Of a stretch of DNA of 64,000 bases, positions 46,942 through 56,821 are shown one piece after another. Position 1 is the first letter of the stretch. Each line of letters begins with the position of its first letter. Below the pieces are notes generated by a model. The model was given only the letters and a program-made list of their open reading frames with translations. It was not told the origin of the DNA and made no database searches. The stretch lies in assembly GCA_963830385.1 (NCBI GenBank), contig CAWHMD010000002.1, positions 124,001 to 188,000 of the forward strand, read 5' to 3'. The DNA comes from Bog-532 sp963830385. GTDB lineage: Bacteria > Actinomycetota > Actinomycetes > Streptosporangiales > Streptosporangiaceae. Both the position numbers and the translations under genes were made by a program.

Positions 46942-48972
46942 ATGGATGAACCGAGCGAGCATGAGCACAAGCCAGGTCACCCGCGAGTATCGCGGCGAAT
47001 CTTCCTGACCAGCGTGGCCGGTCTCGGCGCCGCGGCCGGGCTGGCCCGGGTGGGCCAGGGGGTAGCGCGGCCGCAGACGGCCGACGCGGCCACCGCGCCC
47101 AGCGGGCCGCCCACCACGACGCTGCCGCTGCCCACCACCACCGCGCCGGAGCAGCTGCTGCTGACCTGGGGCGCCGACCCGGCCACGGAAGTCACCGTGT
47201 CGTGGTGGGCACCGGGGACGGTCGCTCAGCCCGCGCCCACGCTGCGGTACTCCACCCAGCCGATCACCGAGGCCAACCCCGGGCACCTGGTCAAGATGCC
47301 CGACCCGAAGCCGCTGGACGTGACCGAGCGGTACACCGAGGCGGCCTCGGTCAGCTTCACCGACGGGCTGAACGGCCAGACCACCTACGCCTACCACGCG
47401 CAGCTCACCGGCCTGCGCCCCGGGACCCGGTACCACTACCAGGTCAGCGACGGGTCACCCGCGCCCGCGACGGCGGCCTCCTCGTTCGAGACCGCGCCCG
47501 CCGGGCGGGCCCGGTACCGGTTCTCCAGCTACGGCGACCTGGCCACCCCGTCCTGGGACCTGAACGCCTCGGGCAACATCTGGCACGAGTCGTGCGACAA
47601 CTCCTACTACGCGGTGAGCGCGATCGAGAAGCCCGGCGACGGCCGCGGCGCCCCGCTGTTCCACCTCCTCAACGGCGACCTGTGCTACGCCAACCTGGAC
47701 ATCTTCAACGCGCCGGGTGTGTGGCGGGACTTCGGCATCAACGTCGCCCGGTCGTCGGCCAACCGGCCGTGGATGCCCGCCCTGGGCAACCACGAGACCG
47801 AGTTCGGCACCTGCGACCACGCCGGCCACCCGGGCACCGCCCCCGGCGGGATCGCGGCCCAGGCCGCGGCCGGCAACTACTGGAACGGCCCGTACGGCTA
47901 CGGCCACTACCTGACCCGGTTCCTGCTGCCGGACAACGGCGTGACCAACCACGACGGCAACCACCTGCGCGGCAACTTCTACAGCTTCCGGGTCGGCACG
48001 GTCGCGTTCATCTCGCTGGACGCCGACGACGTGATCTACCAGGACGGCGCCTCGGCCTACCTGAACGCCACCGCGAACGCCGGCCCCGAGGTCACCTCGT
48101 CGGGCGTTTCGATCCCCAACGGCACCGTCACCTACAACCACGGCTACACCGGCGACCTGGCCCTCGACCAGCAGAACAACTCGGCGGTGCCCGACTTCAG
48201 CCACGGGTGGCCGAACCTGCAGTTGCTGTGGCTGGAGCGGACGCTGGCGCAGTACCGGCGCGACCGCGACGTGGACATGATCGTGGTGTTCATGCACCAG
48301 TGCGCGCTGTCCACCTCGGCCCCCGGCAACGGCTCCGACCTGGGTATCCGCCGGACCTGGCTGCCGCTGTTCGACAAGTACGAGGTCGACCTGGTGCTGT
48401 CCGGCCACGACCACGACTACGAGCGCAGCTACCCGGTCCGCGGCTACGACAAGGGCGCGCACGGCACGGTGGTCTCCCCCAACCCCGGCCAGACCAAGGG
48501 CGCGACGGTCGACACCCGGCGGCCAAAAGTGGCGACTGTCAGCCCGGGCAAGGTCAACGGCATCCCGGCCTGGAACACGGCCGAGGGCACGGTGTTCCTG
48601 GTCCTCGGCGGAGGCGGCACCAACGGGCCGACCAACACCTACGGCCAGGACAGCGCCGACGGCCTGCCCCAGGCCAAGGTGATCACGGAGAGAAACGCGA
48701 TCACCGGGTCGGAGGCGGCGGGCTTCACCCGCAACGCGGCCGACTCGGTCGAAGACGCGCCCTGGTCGGCCTCCCGCAACGTGACCGACGCCTACGGGTA
48801 CGCGATCTTCGACGTGGACCCGGGCCACGAGCGCGGCCAGACCACGATCACCCTGCAGTACTTCGCGATCCCGGCGGTCAGCAACAAGGCCGGCACCGCC
48901 CACGACGGCACCACCACGCTGCCGTCGGCGCCGGTGGAGACGTTCGTGTTCGGCCGCAAGATCAAACACTAA
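46942..48972 (+). CDS. Tat-exported purple acid phosphatase-like metallophosphoesterase
   Basis: A 676-aa protein with a twin-arginine signal (SRRIFLTSVAGLGAAAGLARVGQG, residues about 17-42; SRRxFL). A fibronectin-III-like N-terminal domain (LLTWGADPATEVTVSWWAPG, GTRYHYQVSDG) precedes the phosphoesterase: YGDLATPSWD, LLNGDLCYANLD, PALGNHETEF (metal-bridging N-H-E), VVFMHQCALS and SGHDHDYERSYPV. The last of these is the double-His GHDHDYER signature of purple acid phosphatases. It is folded and loaded with metal before export. Likely role is phosphate scavenging from phosphoesters outside the cell; no Pho box was identified. Confidence 0.93.
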   Translation: MDEPSEHEHKPGHPRVSRRIFLTSVAGLGAAAGLARVGQGVARPQTADAATAPSGPPTTTLPLPTTTAPEQLLLTWGADPATEVTVSWWAPGTVAQPAPTLRYSTQPITEANPGHLVKMPDPKPLDVTERYTEAASVSFTDGLNGQTTYAYHAQLTGLRPGTRYHYQVSDGSPAPATAASSFETAPAGRARYRFSSYGDLATPSWDLNASGNIWHESCDNSYYAVSAIEKPGDGRGAPLFHLLNGDLCYANLDIFNAPGVWRDFGINVARSSANRPWMPALGNHETEFGTCDHAGHPGTAPGGIAAQAAAGNYWNGPYGYGHYLTRFLLPDNGVTNHDGNHLRGNFYSFRVGTVAFISLDADDVIYQDGASAYLNATANAGPEVTSSGVSIPNGTVTYNHGYTGDLALDQQNNSAVPDFSHGWPNLQLLWLERTLAQYRRDRDVDMIVVFMHQCALSTSAPGNGSDLGIRRTWLPLFDKYEVDLVLSGHDHDYERSYPVRGYDKGAHGTVVSPNPGQTKGATVDTRRPKVATVSPGKVNGIPAWNTAEGTVFLVLGGGGTNGPTNTYGQDSADGLPQAKVITERNAITGSEAAGFTRNAADSVEDAPWSASRNVTDAYGYAIFDVDPGHERGQTTITLQYFAIPAVSNKAGTAHDGTTTLPSAPVETFVFGRKIKH

Positions 48973-49025
48973 CGCGACCCGGGACCGGGCTGGCCTGCCG
49001 GTGCCGGCCGCAGAGGGCCGCGGAG

Positions 49026-49898
49026 TTAAGCGGCCGGCGGCTGGATGTGGTCGCGCCAGCTGTGCCGGGGCTCGTAGCTCAGCTCCCGGCGGGCCTTGTC
49101 GATGCTCATCAGCGTCTCGAACTCGCCGACCTCGCGGGTGAGCTTCACCTCGGGCCAGACCGTGGCCATCAGCTCGGCCGACGGCGTGGTCATCACGGTG
49201 TCGGCGTTGGCGATGATGTAGCTGCGGGCCCCGGTCACGTCGGCCTCCAGCGCCCGCCACATGCCCTGGGCGGCGTCGCGGGCGTCGATGTAGCTCCACA
49301 GGTTCCACTTGCGCACCGACGGGTCTGCCCAGGCCAGGGGGAACTGCTCGTAGTCCTCGGGGTAGAGGACGTTGGACAGCCGCAGCGCGATGAACGGGAT
49401 GCCGCTCCACTCGGCCAGGTGGGTGGCCTCAGTCTCGCCGACCACCTTGGACAGTGAGTAGGTGGTGGTCGGGCGCGGGTAGTGGTCCTCGTCGAGCGGC
49501 GCGTACCAGGGCGGCTTTTCGAAGTCGAGGCCGAGCGTGGTCTCGCTGGACGCCCACACCACCTTCTGCAGCTTATTCTGGATCGCGGCCAGGAAAACGT
49601 TGCTGTTCATCGCCGTGTTGACGGTGAACGTGCGGGCGGGCGGGAACAGCCGGGGGGCGGGGATGTTGGCCAGGTGCACCACCGCGTCCACCCCGGACAG
49701 CAGTTCCACCGCGTCCCCGTAGTCGGTCAGGTCGCCGCGGGTGTAGAGGAAGTCCGGGCGGGAGTTGGCCGCGGGCAGCGTGGGCGGGTGCGGCACGATG
49801 TCGGTCGCCAGCACCTCGTATCCCTGGTACAGCAACTCCTGCACGGCGACCCGCCCGGCCTTGCCCGCCGCTCCGGTCACGCAGATCTTCTTCGGCAT
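49026..49898 (-). CDS. NAD-dependent epimerase/dehydratase (extended SDR)
   Basis: About 290 aa from ATG 49898 (MPKKICVTGAAGKAGRVAVQ); the longer open frame upstream is non-coding. The cofactor motif is GAAGKAG, followed by DAVVHLANIPAP, KVVWASSETTLG, the YSLSK catalytic motif and IALRLSNVLYPEDY. It resembles nucleotide-sugar epimerase or uronate-dehydrogenase-like proteins, as in sugar-acid metabolism. It is isolated: convergent with the phosphatase and divergent from the galactanase-like gene. Confidence 0.9.
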   Translation of the reverse strand: MPKKICVTGAAGKAGRVAVQELLYQGYEVLATDIVPHPPTLPAANSRPDFLYTRGDLTDYGDAVELLSGVDAVVHLANIPAPRLFPPARTFTVNTAMNSNVFLAAIQNKLQKVVWASSETTLGLDFEKPPWYAPLDEDHYPRPTTTYSLSKVVGETEATHLAEWSGIPFIALRLSNVLYPEDYEQFPLAWADPSVRKWNLWSYIDARDAAQGMWRALEADVTGARSYIIANADTVMTTPSAELMATVWPEVKLTREVGEFETLMSIDKARRELSYEPRHSWRDHIQPPAA

Positions 49899-50099
49899 TT
49901 TTCTCCCGTCGTGGCAGTACGTTCCGGCACCATGATGCTCCTGCGCCGTCTGGTGCGATACCTGTGGGCTGATGTCCACACGTGACGCCATCGATGAACA
50001 CATTTCGTCGGAAAATGGTGGGGAAAAGGGTTGCTTAGCTGTTCGATTCGGGCTTACCGTCCGAATGTCTGGTACAGCGGGGATAACGGAGGCGGCCCG

Positions 50100-53000
50100 A
50101 TGCGACCCTGGAACGGCGCAGTCATCGGCCTGGCCCTGGCGGCCGGAATGCTGTCGGCGGCGGCGGTCCCGGCCGGAGCGGCCGCCACGGCTTCGGGGGC
50201 CGGGGTGTTGCCGCTGCTGCCGGACGGGCTGAACGTGGCGATCGGGGCCCACGCCAGCGCCAGCTCCGGGGCGGCGCCGGGGTCGTCGCTGGCCGGGGTG
50301 GACGACGGGGACGGGACGACGCGGTGGTGCCCGGCGAGCTTGGGCATCCACCGGGTGACGCTGGACATGGGGCGGGTGGTCGACCTGACCGGGACCGGGG
50401 TGACGTTCTCCGGGGAAGAGGGCAGCGACGGGTCCTTCTACAGCGTGGCGGCCGGGCTGAGCCCGGACCACGAGACGCCGCTCCCCCACCAAGCCGCCGA
50501 GGACCGGAACACCATCGTCCAGGGGCCGCTGTACCTGTTCGCCGGGTCCGCGGCGGACCCGGCGGGCACGGTGGCCGCGCGGTACGTGACGCTGACCTAC
50601 CAGGTGCCGCGCGAGCAGGACATCTGCGTGCAGGAGCTCCGCGTCTTCTCGGCCAGCGCCGAGAGCCGCCCGGGCCTGGAGCTGGGAGACGACGTGTCCG
50701 GCCAGGCCGGTGACACTATCGGGGGGACCACCAGCTACAGCGTGAACGGGCAGGCGGCACCGCTGCTCAGCATCCTGCGCAGCGGGGGTACGAACTACGG
50801 ACGGCTGCAGTTGCTGGTCGACCCGGCCGGCGGCTCGATGGGCCTGGCCAGCGACCTGGCCGCGGCCAGTCAGCTCAAGGCGGCCGGGATGAAGGTGTTC
50901 CTGGACATCGAGTACTCGGACAGTCCAACCAGCTCGACCGCCCAGGCCACCCCGGCCGCCTGGGCCGGGCAGCCGCTGGCCACCCTGGCCGGCACCGTGC
51001 GGAGCTACACCCAGTCGGTGATCAAGGCGTTCGCGGGCAACGGGACGCCGGTGAGCCAGGTCCAGATCGGCAACGACGTCACCCAGGGGTTCTTGTGGCC
51101 CACCGGGCGGCTGACCGCGGGGCCGGGTGCCCCGGGCTGGGGCCCGCTGGCCACGCTGCTCAACGCGGGGGTGGCCGGGGCGCGGGCCGGCAATCCGGCC
51201 GGGAACCGGCTGGCCGTCCAGATCGGTATCGACGCCGGGGCCGACACCACCACGTCACTGGACTTCTTCGGCCGGCTGCGGGCCGGGGGAGTTTCGTTCG
51301 ACCAGATCGGCGAGACGTACTCACCCTGGACTCAGGGGCCGCTGACCAGCCTCGATGCCACGCTGCGGGCGCTCATCAGCCGGTTCGGCAAGCCGGTGGT
51401 GGTCAGCGCGGGCCAGTTCCCGTACGCCGACGTGACCGGCTACGGCAGCTACTCCGACAGCGTGCCGTACCCGGACACGCTGCCCGGGTACCTGATCACC
51501 CCGGCCGGGCAGGCCAGTTACGAGCGGGACCTGGTCTCGCTGCTGGCCGCGCTGCCCGGCGGCCTGGGGCAGGGCGCCTTCTACCTGGCCCCGGGGACCA
51601 CCGGCGCCCTGGGTGAATTCACCCCGGCCGGCGCGGCCGAGCCCGCGGTCGACGCCTACCGGGTCGGTTCCGGGGCGTCGGGGACGGAGGCTTCGGTGCC
51701 GCCGGTGGACGCGGTCCCGGCCGGGACGCCGCTGGCCCAGCCGTCGCAGCCCGCCACCACCGGAAACGCCGCGCTGCCGGGGACGCTGCCGCCGCTGCCA
51801 TCCGGGCTCAACGTGGCCATCGGGGCGCGGGTGACGGCCAACTCGGGAGCATCGCCGGGCACGTCGCTGGCCGCGGTCGACGATGGGGACGGCACCACGC
51901 GCTGGTGCCCGTCCACCGAAGGCACGCACCAGGTCACCGTGGACCTGGGCCGGGTCGAGAACGTGACCGGCACCGGGATCACGTTCTCGGGCCAGCAGGC
52001 CGGCGACGGCGCCACCTACACGGTGTCGGCCGGGATCAGCCGCCCGGGCCAGACCGCGTTCCCGCACCAGGCAACGAGCGGCGAGAACGGCATCTCCCCC
52101 GGCGCCCAGTACCTGTTCTCCGGGTCGTCGTCCGACGTGGCGGCGACCGTGCCTGCCCGGTACCTGACCCTGACCTACCAGGTGCCCCGGGAGGAGAACA
52201 TCTGCGTGCAGGAGTTCCGGGTGTTCGCGCCGGCCAGTACCCAGCAGGCCGGAAGCCTGGAACTCGGGTCGGATCTGTCCACGCTGCTATCCGACACCGG
52301 GACCTACACCTTGGACGGGATGGCCGAGCCGATCCTGAGCATCTTCCGCAGCGGCGGCCTGAACTACGTCCGGCTGCGGTTGTGGGTCAACCCGGTGTCC
52401 GGGAACTTCGGGGTGCCTGCCGCCTCGCCGTTCTGCGCGGCCAGCGTCTGCCCCGACCTGGCCAACGACCTGACCATGGCCCGTGCGGTCAAGGCGGCCG
52501 GGATGAAGCTGCTGCTGGACATCCACTACTCCGACACGTGGGCCGACCCGCAGCACCAGAACGTGCCCGGCGCCTGGCTCGGCCAGACCCTGCCCGAACT
52601 CGCCGCGTCGACCCAGAGCTACACCAAGTCGGTGATCCAGGCGTTCGCGGCCAACGGCACCCCGGTGTCCCAGGTGGCGATCGGCAACGAGATCACCGAA
52701 GGCATGCTGTGGCAGTTCACCCAGCTGTCCGGGGCGACCGCGGCCGGGGCGACCACGATCCCGGTGGGCAGCGCGTCCGGCATGAGCGCCGGTGACACCC
52801 TCTACGTCGACTCGATCCCCAACAGCAACAGCGTGGCCGGGGTGGCCGACCCGAGCACCGACATCGCCACGGTCAAGGCGGTCAGCGGGAACACGATCAC
52901 CCTGACTGCGCCGCTGGCCCACGCGCACGCGGCCGGAGCCAGCGTCCAGGACGTGCAGGACTCCGGGCACCTGCTGTTCAGCGACAGCACCGGCACGGCC

Positions 53001-53563
53001 GACTGGAACTCGCTGACCACGCTGATCAAGGCCGGGGTGGCCGGGGCCGGGCCGGCAACCCGGCCGGGAACCCGCTGCTGATCCAGCTGCACATCGACCG
53101 CGGCGGGGACAACGCGGCCGCCACCGACTTCGTCCAGCACATGGTGGCCGCGGGTGTGAAGTTCGACGTCATCGGTTTGTCGTACTACCCCTGGTACCAC
53201 GGCCCGATGACCGCGATGAAGGCCAACCTGACCGCGCTCATCGACCGGTTCGGCAAGGACGTGATGATCTCCGAGGACCAGTTCCCGTACAACCCGATCG
53301 GGGGCTACGGGCAGTACAACGCGGCCAACGCCAACTACCCGGACACCCTGCCCGGGTACCTGGTCACCCCGGCCGGCCAGGCGTCCTACCAGCGCGACCT
53401 GGTGTCACTGGTGGCGTCGCTGCCGGGCCACAAGGGCCTGGGCGTCTTCTACTGGGACGGGGACAGTTACAGCTACCAGGGCATGTTCGCCTACCCGGGC
53501 ATCGCCCAGCAGGTCATCGACAGCTACCAGATCGGGACCACGCCGGTAGCCTCCGGGGGGTGA
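50100..53563 (+). CDS. Secreted GH53-like arabinogalactan endo-galactanase with duplicated modules (frameshift near 53050)
   Basis: From ATG 50100, a signal peptide (VIGLALAAGMLSAAAVPAGAAA) is followed by two copies of a discoidin-like carbohydrate-binding module plus a GH53-like barrel, about 1150 aa in all. Copy 2 has AIGNEITEGMLW (acid/base Glu) and ISEDQFPY (nucleophile region). Copy 1 has QIGNDVTQGFLW and VVSAGQFPY at the same places, losing both glutamates, so it is probably non-catalytic. An extra beta-rich segment of about 75 residues (GATTIPVGSASGMSAGDTLY and following) interrupts copy 2 after GMLW. The frame breaks at about 53050 (GCCGGGCCGGC); one extra G joins copy 2 to its end at 53563. 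The substrate is probably plant beta-1,4-galactan. Confidence 0.85.
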
Positions 53564-54465
53564 CGGTCGGTGATCCACTGTGGGCGGTGCTGATCCCGCC
53601 GCGGCTGGCGCGGTTCCGGGAACTGACCGGCCTGGGTGACGCGGCGCTGACCGCCGACTTCACCGGGTGGAACAAGTACGTGCTGCTGTCCGGGGACCGG
53701 GTGTTCCTGTTCCCGCGCGAGCAGGAGAATGTGGCCTGGTTCGAGCACGAGCTGGCCGTGTACCGGGCGCTGGCCGACGGCGGGTTCACGCTGGCCCCGC
53801 AGGTCCGCGGCCAGTGGCGGGACGAGGACGTCTACCCGTACCCGTTCGCCGAGGTGACCCGGCTGGCCGGGGCGCCGCCGGCCGACCTGACGGCGCTGTT
53901 CGGGTCGCTCGGCCAGGCCGTGGCCCGGATCCACCAGGTCCCGGCGCCGGATCTGGCCTGGCCACGGCGCATCGACCGCCACCGGCGGCCGGCCTACCGC
54001 TGGCTGCATCGGGCCCTCGACTCGGCCAGCAGCGCTGACGCCGCGGCCGAAGCGGCCCGGCGGCTGGATCGCCCGGACTGCCTGCCGCGCTGGCGGTCCC
54101 GGCTGGCCGCGGCAGCCGCGCTCGGCCCGGTGCTGGTCCACGGGGACATCCACGAGCATCAGCTGCTGGCCGACGGTGGCGAGATCACCGGGATCCTGGA
54201 CTGGGAGACCGCCCGCGTGGACCACCCGTTCTGGGACTTCGACCTGGGCGAGTGGAGTGCCGGGCTGTGGCGCCGGCACCGCCGGGACTTCTCCGGGCTG
54301 TGGGCCGCCGCCTGGCGCGAGTACGCCTCGGTCCGCGGCCTCGACCCGGACCCGGGGCCGCTGGAGACCGCGTTCCGGCTGCGCCAGGCGCTGGCCCTGC
54401 TCGACGACTCGCGCGACCCGACAGTGGTGGGCACGGTCACGGAGCACCTCGCCTGGATCTGCTAG
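53560..54465 (+). CDS. Aminoglycoside phosphotransferase (APH) family kinase
   Basis: A 301-aa protein starting at GTG 53560, overlapping the galactanase stop by 4 nt. The N-lobe (NKYVLLSGDRVFLFPR, ending in ENVAWFEHELAVYRAL) and the catalytic LVHGDIHEHQLLADGG plus the metal-binding ILDWETARVDHPFWDFD are characteristic APH elements. The family phosphorylates small-molecule hydroxyls: antibiotics, homoserine, choline or sugars. The overlap with a secreted glycosidase is probably incidental; no resistance phenotype can be inferred. Confidence 0.9.
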   Translation: MTVGDPLWAVLIPPRLARFRELTGLGDAALTADFTGWNKYVLLSGDRVFLFPREQENVAWFEHELAVYRALADGGFTLAPQVRGQWRDEDVYPYPFAEVTRLAGAPPADLTALFGSLGQAVARIHQVPAPDLAWPRRIDRHRRPAYRWLHRALDSASSADAAAEAARRLDRPDCLPRWRSRLAAAAALGPVLVHGDIHEHQLLADGGEITGILDWETARVDHPFWDFDLGEWSAGLWRRHRRDFSGLWAAAWREYASVRGLDPDPGPLETAFRLRQALALLDDSRDPTVVGTVTEHLAWIC

Positions 54466-54550
54466 CGCATCGCAGCCGCACCCGGCGCACGCTGCGAGAT
54501 CCAGATCATCAAGTAGGCCGTCTGGGTCGCGGCAATAACCGCCAAGCCGG

Positions 54551-55459
54551 TCAGCGGGCCCAGCGGAGGATCAGGGGGTCGCGGCGGCGGGCCAGCTCGA
54601 GCAGGCCGTCGCGGGCGGGCTTGGGCAGGGGGCCGAGCGGCTGGCGGGTGGCCTCGCTGGCGATGATGCCGCCCTCGTGCATCAGCACCTTGGCCGCCCG
54701 CAGGCCGCACTGGCGGTTCTCGAAGTGGATCAGCGGGAGGTACTCCTCCCAGCGGGTCACGGCCCGTTCCCGGTCGCCGGCCTGGTAGGCGCGGACGACC
54801 TCGCCCAGGATGTCGGGGACGCTGCAGCTGGGCATGGTGCCGCGGGCGCCGGCGTCCAGGTCCGGCAGCAGGGTCACCGACTCCTCGCCGTCGAACGGGC
54901 CGGGCAGGTCCTCCCCCGCGAGCGCGATGACCTCGCGCAGCTTGGCGGCGGTGCCGGGCATCTCGACCTTGACGTACTGCACGCTGGGGATGTCGGCGGC
55001 CAGCCCGGCCAGCTGCGCGGCCGGCAGCCGGGTGCTGCTCATCGGCGCGTCCTGGATCATGATCGGGATGTCGATGGCGTCGGCCACGGTGCGGAAGTAA
55101 TCGGCCACCGCGGGACCGTCGGCGCTCAGGGTGGCGCCGAAGAACGGTGGCATCAGCATGACCATGGCCGCGCCGAGTTCCTGGGCCCGGCGGCTGCGCT
55201 CGGCCGCCACCCGGGCGCTGTAGTGGCTGGTCGTCACGACCACCGGGAGCCGCCCCCCGACGTGGCTGAGCACGTGCTCGGCCACCTGGTCCCGCTCGGT
55301 GTCGGTGAGCGAGAACTGCTCGGAGTAGTTGGCCAGCACGCAGACCGCGTCCACCCGGGCGTCGACCAGAAAATCCATCACCCGGGCCTGGCTGTCCAGG
55401 TCGAGGCTCTCGTCGTCGTGGAACGTGGTCGGCGCCACCGGAATCACGCCGCTGATCAT
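54551..55459 (-). CDS. Dihydrodipicolinate synthase (DapA) family aldolase/lyase
   Basis: A 302-aa TIM-barrel protein. The start MISGVIPVAPTTFHDDESLD, the Tyr region LANYSEQFSLTDTERDQV, LPVVVTTSHYSA, IPIMIQDAPMSS and the Schiff-base lysine in VQYVKVEMPG identify the family. Asn-Tyr-Ser-Glu-Gln replaces the GTTGE of true DapA, so it is probably a keto-acid aldolase or dehydratase rather than a lysine-biosynthesis enzyme. It stands alone and is divergent from a membrane protein gene. Confidence 0.9.
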   Translation of the reverse strand: MISGVIPVAPTTFHDDESLDLDSQARVMDFLVDARVDAVCVLANYSEQFSLTDTERDQVAEHVLSHVGGRLPVVVTTSHYSARVAAERSRRAQELGAAMVMLMPPFFGATLSADGPAVADYFRTVADAIDIPIMIQDAPMSSTRLPAAQLAGLAADIPSVQYVKVEMPGTAAKLREVIALAGEDLPGPFDGEESVTLLPDLDAGARGTMPSCSVPDILGEVVRAYQAGDRERAVTRWEEYLPLIHFENRQCGLRAAKVLMHEGGIIASEATRQPLGPLPKPARDGLLELARRRDPLILRWAR

Positions 55460-55502
55460 GGCCTGCCCCCGCGATTGGTCGTTTTGACCGGCCTATGGTC
55501 TC

Positions 55503-56087
55503 ATGGCCCCCGTGATTACCGGAGACACGCGAGATCTGTACGTAGCGATCGCCACCGCGGCGGCGTCTCTGACCGGTCTGCTGTTCGTGGCCATGTCGGT
55601 GAGCCCGCGTCCGGCGGGCGGGCGGCCGCACGGGGTGATTCACCAGGTCCGGTCGGCCGGGGCGCTGCTGGCTTTTACCAACCCGCTCGGGATCACGATG
55701 TTCGGCCTGGTGCCGGGCAACAACCTGGGTTACGCGTCGGTGGGATTCGGCACCGTCGGTGTGCTGTTCAGCCTGGCCAGCGTCCGCTCGATCCTGTCCG
55801 ACCCGAAGGCGCGGCCCCGCTTCCTGAGCCAGGTCACGCTGATCGCCGGGCAGCTGGCCGTGTTCATCACCGAAATCTGGTACGGCATCACGCTGCTCGA
55901 GAACCACCAGAGCCATGCCGCGCTGGACACGATCGGCAACGTGCTGGTCGCCTCCACCCTGATCGGCATCGCCCGGGCCTGGGAATTCGTCGGCGATCGG
56001 GACACCGGCATCTGGTCCTCAATCGCGGTGCTGGTCACCGGGCGCGCGCAACCGCTGAACGTCCCGGACGACGAGGCCGCCGATTAG
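55503..56087 (+). CDS. Predicted membrane protein of unknown function
   Basis: A 194-aa protein with about four to five hydrophobic segments: LYVAIATAAASLTGLLFVAM, AGALLAFTNPLGITMFGLV, GFGTVGVLFSLASV, LIAGQLAVFITEIWYGITLL and TIGNVLVASTLIGIA. Short polar loops separate them. It resembles small actinobacterial membrane proteins with no known function. It precedes the M24 gene by 21 nt and may be co-transcribed with it. Confidence 0.8.
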   Translation: MAPVITGDTRDLYVAIATAAASLTGLLFVAMSVSPRPAGGRPHGVIHQVRSAGALLAFTNPLGITMFGLVPGNNLGYASVGFGTVGVLFSLASVRSILSDPKARPRFLSQVTLIAGQLAVFITEIWYGITLLENHQSHAALDTIGNVLVASTLIGIARAWEFVGDRDTGIWSSIAVLVTGRAQPLNVPDDEAAD

Positions 56088-56107
56088 CGCAGATTAGGGT
56101 GGAAGTC

Positions 56108-56821
56108 ATGGCGAGACGCGTCGATGACGAGGACGTGCGGGCCGAGCGGCTGCTGGACGCGCAGGACAAGGCGGCCCAGCTGTTCGCCGAGATCGAGACC
56201 CGGGGCACGATCCGTCCCGGGGTCACCGAGGGCCAGGCCAGCGACGAGATCCGTGACCTGGCGGCGGACCTGTTCGGGGTGGACCGGCACTGGCACAAGC
56301 GGATCGTCCGGGCCGGCCCGAACACGCTGCAGCCCTACCGGAAGAACCCGCCCAACCGGGAGATCGCGGCCGACGACATCGCGTTCGCGGACTTCGGGCC
56401 GGTGTTCGAGGCGTGGGAGGCCGACTTCGGCCGGACGTTCGTGCTCGGCGGGGACCCGGTCAAGAAGCGGCTGCGGGACGACCTGCCGGTGGTGTGGCGG
56501 GCGGGCCGGGAGTTCTTCCGCGACCAGCCCGAGGTCACCGGTGAGCAGCTGTTCGCGCATGTGGCGCGGCTGGCCGAGCAGGCCGGCTGGGAGTTCGGCG
56601 GGGAGATCGCGGGCCACCTGGTCGGGCAGTTCCCGCACGAAAAAATCGACGGCGACAAGATCGAGTCCTACATCGCGCCCGGCTCGGACCAGCCCATGCG
56701 CCGGGCCGACCGCAGCGGCCGGGCCTGTCACTGGATCCTCGAGGTTCACCTGGTCGACCGCGCCCGGCAGATCGGCGGCTTCTTCGAGGAGCTGCTCGAC
56801 CTGGGCCCCGGCCCGGCCTAA
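56108..56821 (+). CDS. M24 (aminopeptidase P/creatinase fold) family protein
   Basis: A 237-aa protein. The pita-bread fold is recognisable: RPGVTEGQASDEIRDLAADL, RIVRAGPNTLQPYR, DDIAFADFGPVFEAWEADFGRTFVLG (the D-x10-D metal pair), WEFGGEIAGHLVGQFPHE (His) and ILEVHLVDRARQIGGFFEELL (late Glu). It lacks the N-terminal domain of prolidases. It may be a small X-Pro peptidase or creatinase-like hydrolase. Its stop overlaps the convergent aminotransferase stop. Confidence 0.87.
   Translation: MARRVDDEDVRAERLLDAQDKAAQLFAEIETRGTIRPGVTEGQASDEIRDLAADLFGVDRHWHKRIVRAGPNTLQPYRKNPPNREIAADDIAFADFGPVFEAWEADFGRTFVLGGDPVKKRLRDDLPVVWRAGREFFRDQPEVTGEQLFAHVARLAEQAGWEFGGEIAGHLVGQFPHEKIDGDKIESYIAPGSDQPMRRADRSGRACHWILEVHLVDRARQIGGFFEELLDLGPGPA

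Noticed and set aside
47202..49457. Very long open frames opposite or out of frame with the phosphatase (such as 47202-49457 plus and 47455-49410 minus)
   Set aside because: They are Arg/Gly/His/Pro-rich shadows caused by GC-rich third positions; the purple acid phosphatase frame has the real motifs and signal peptide.
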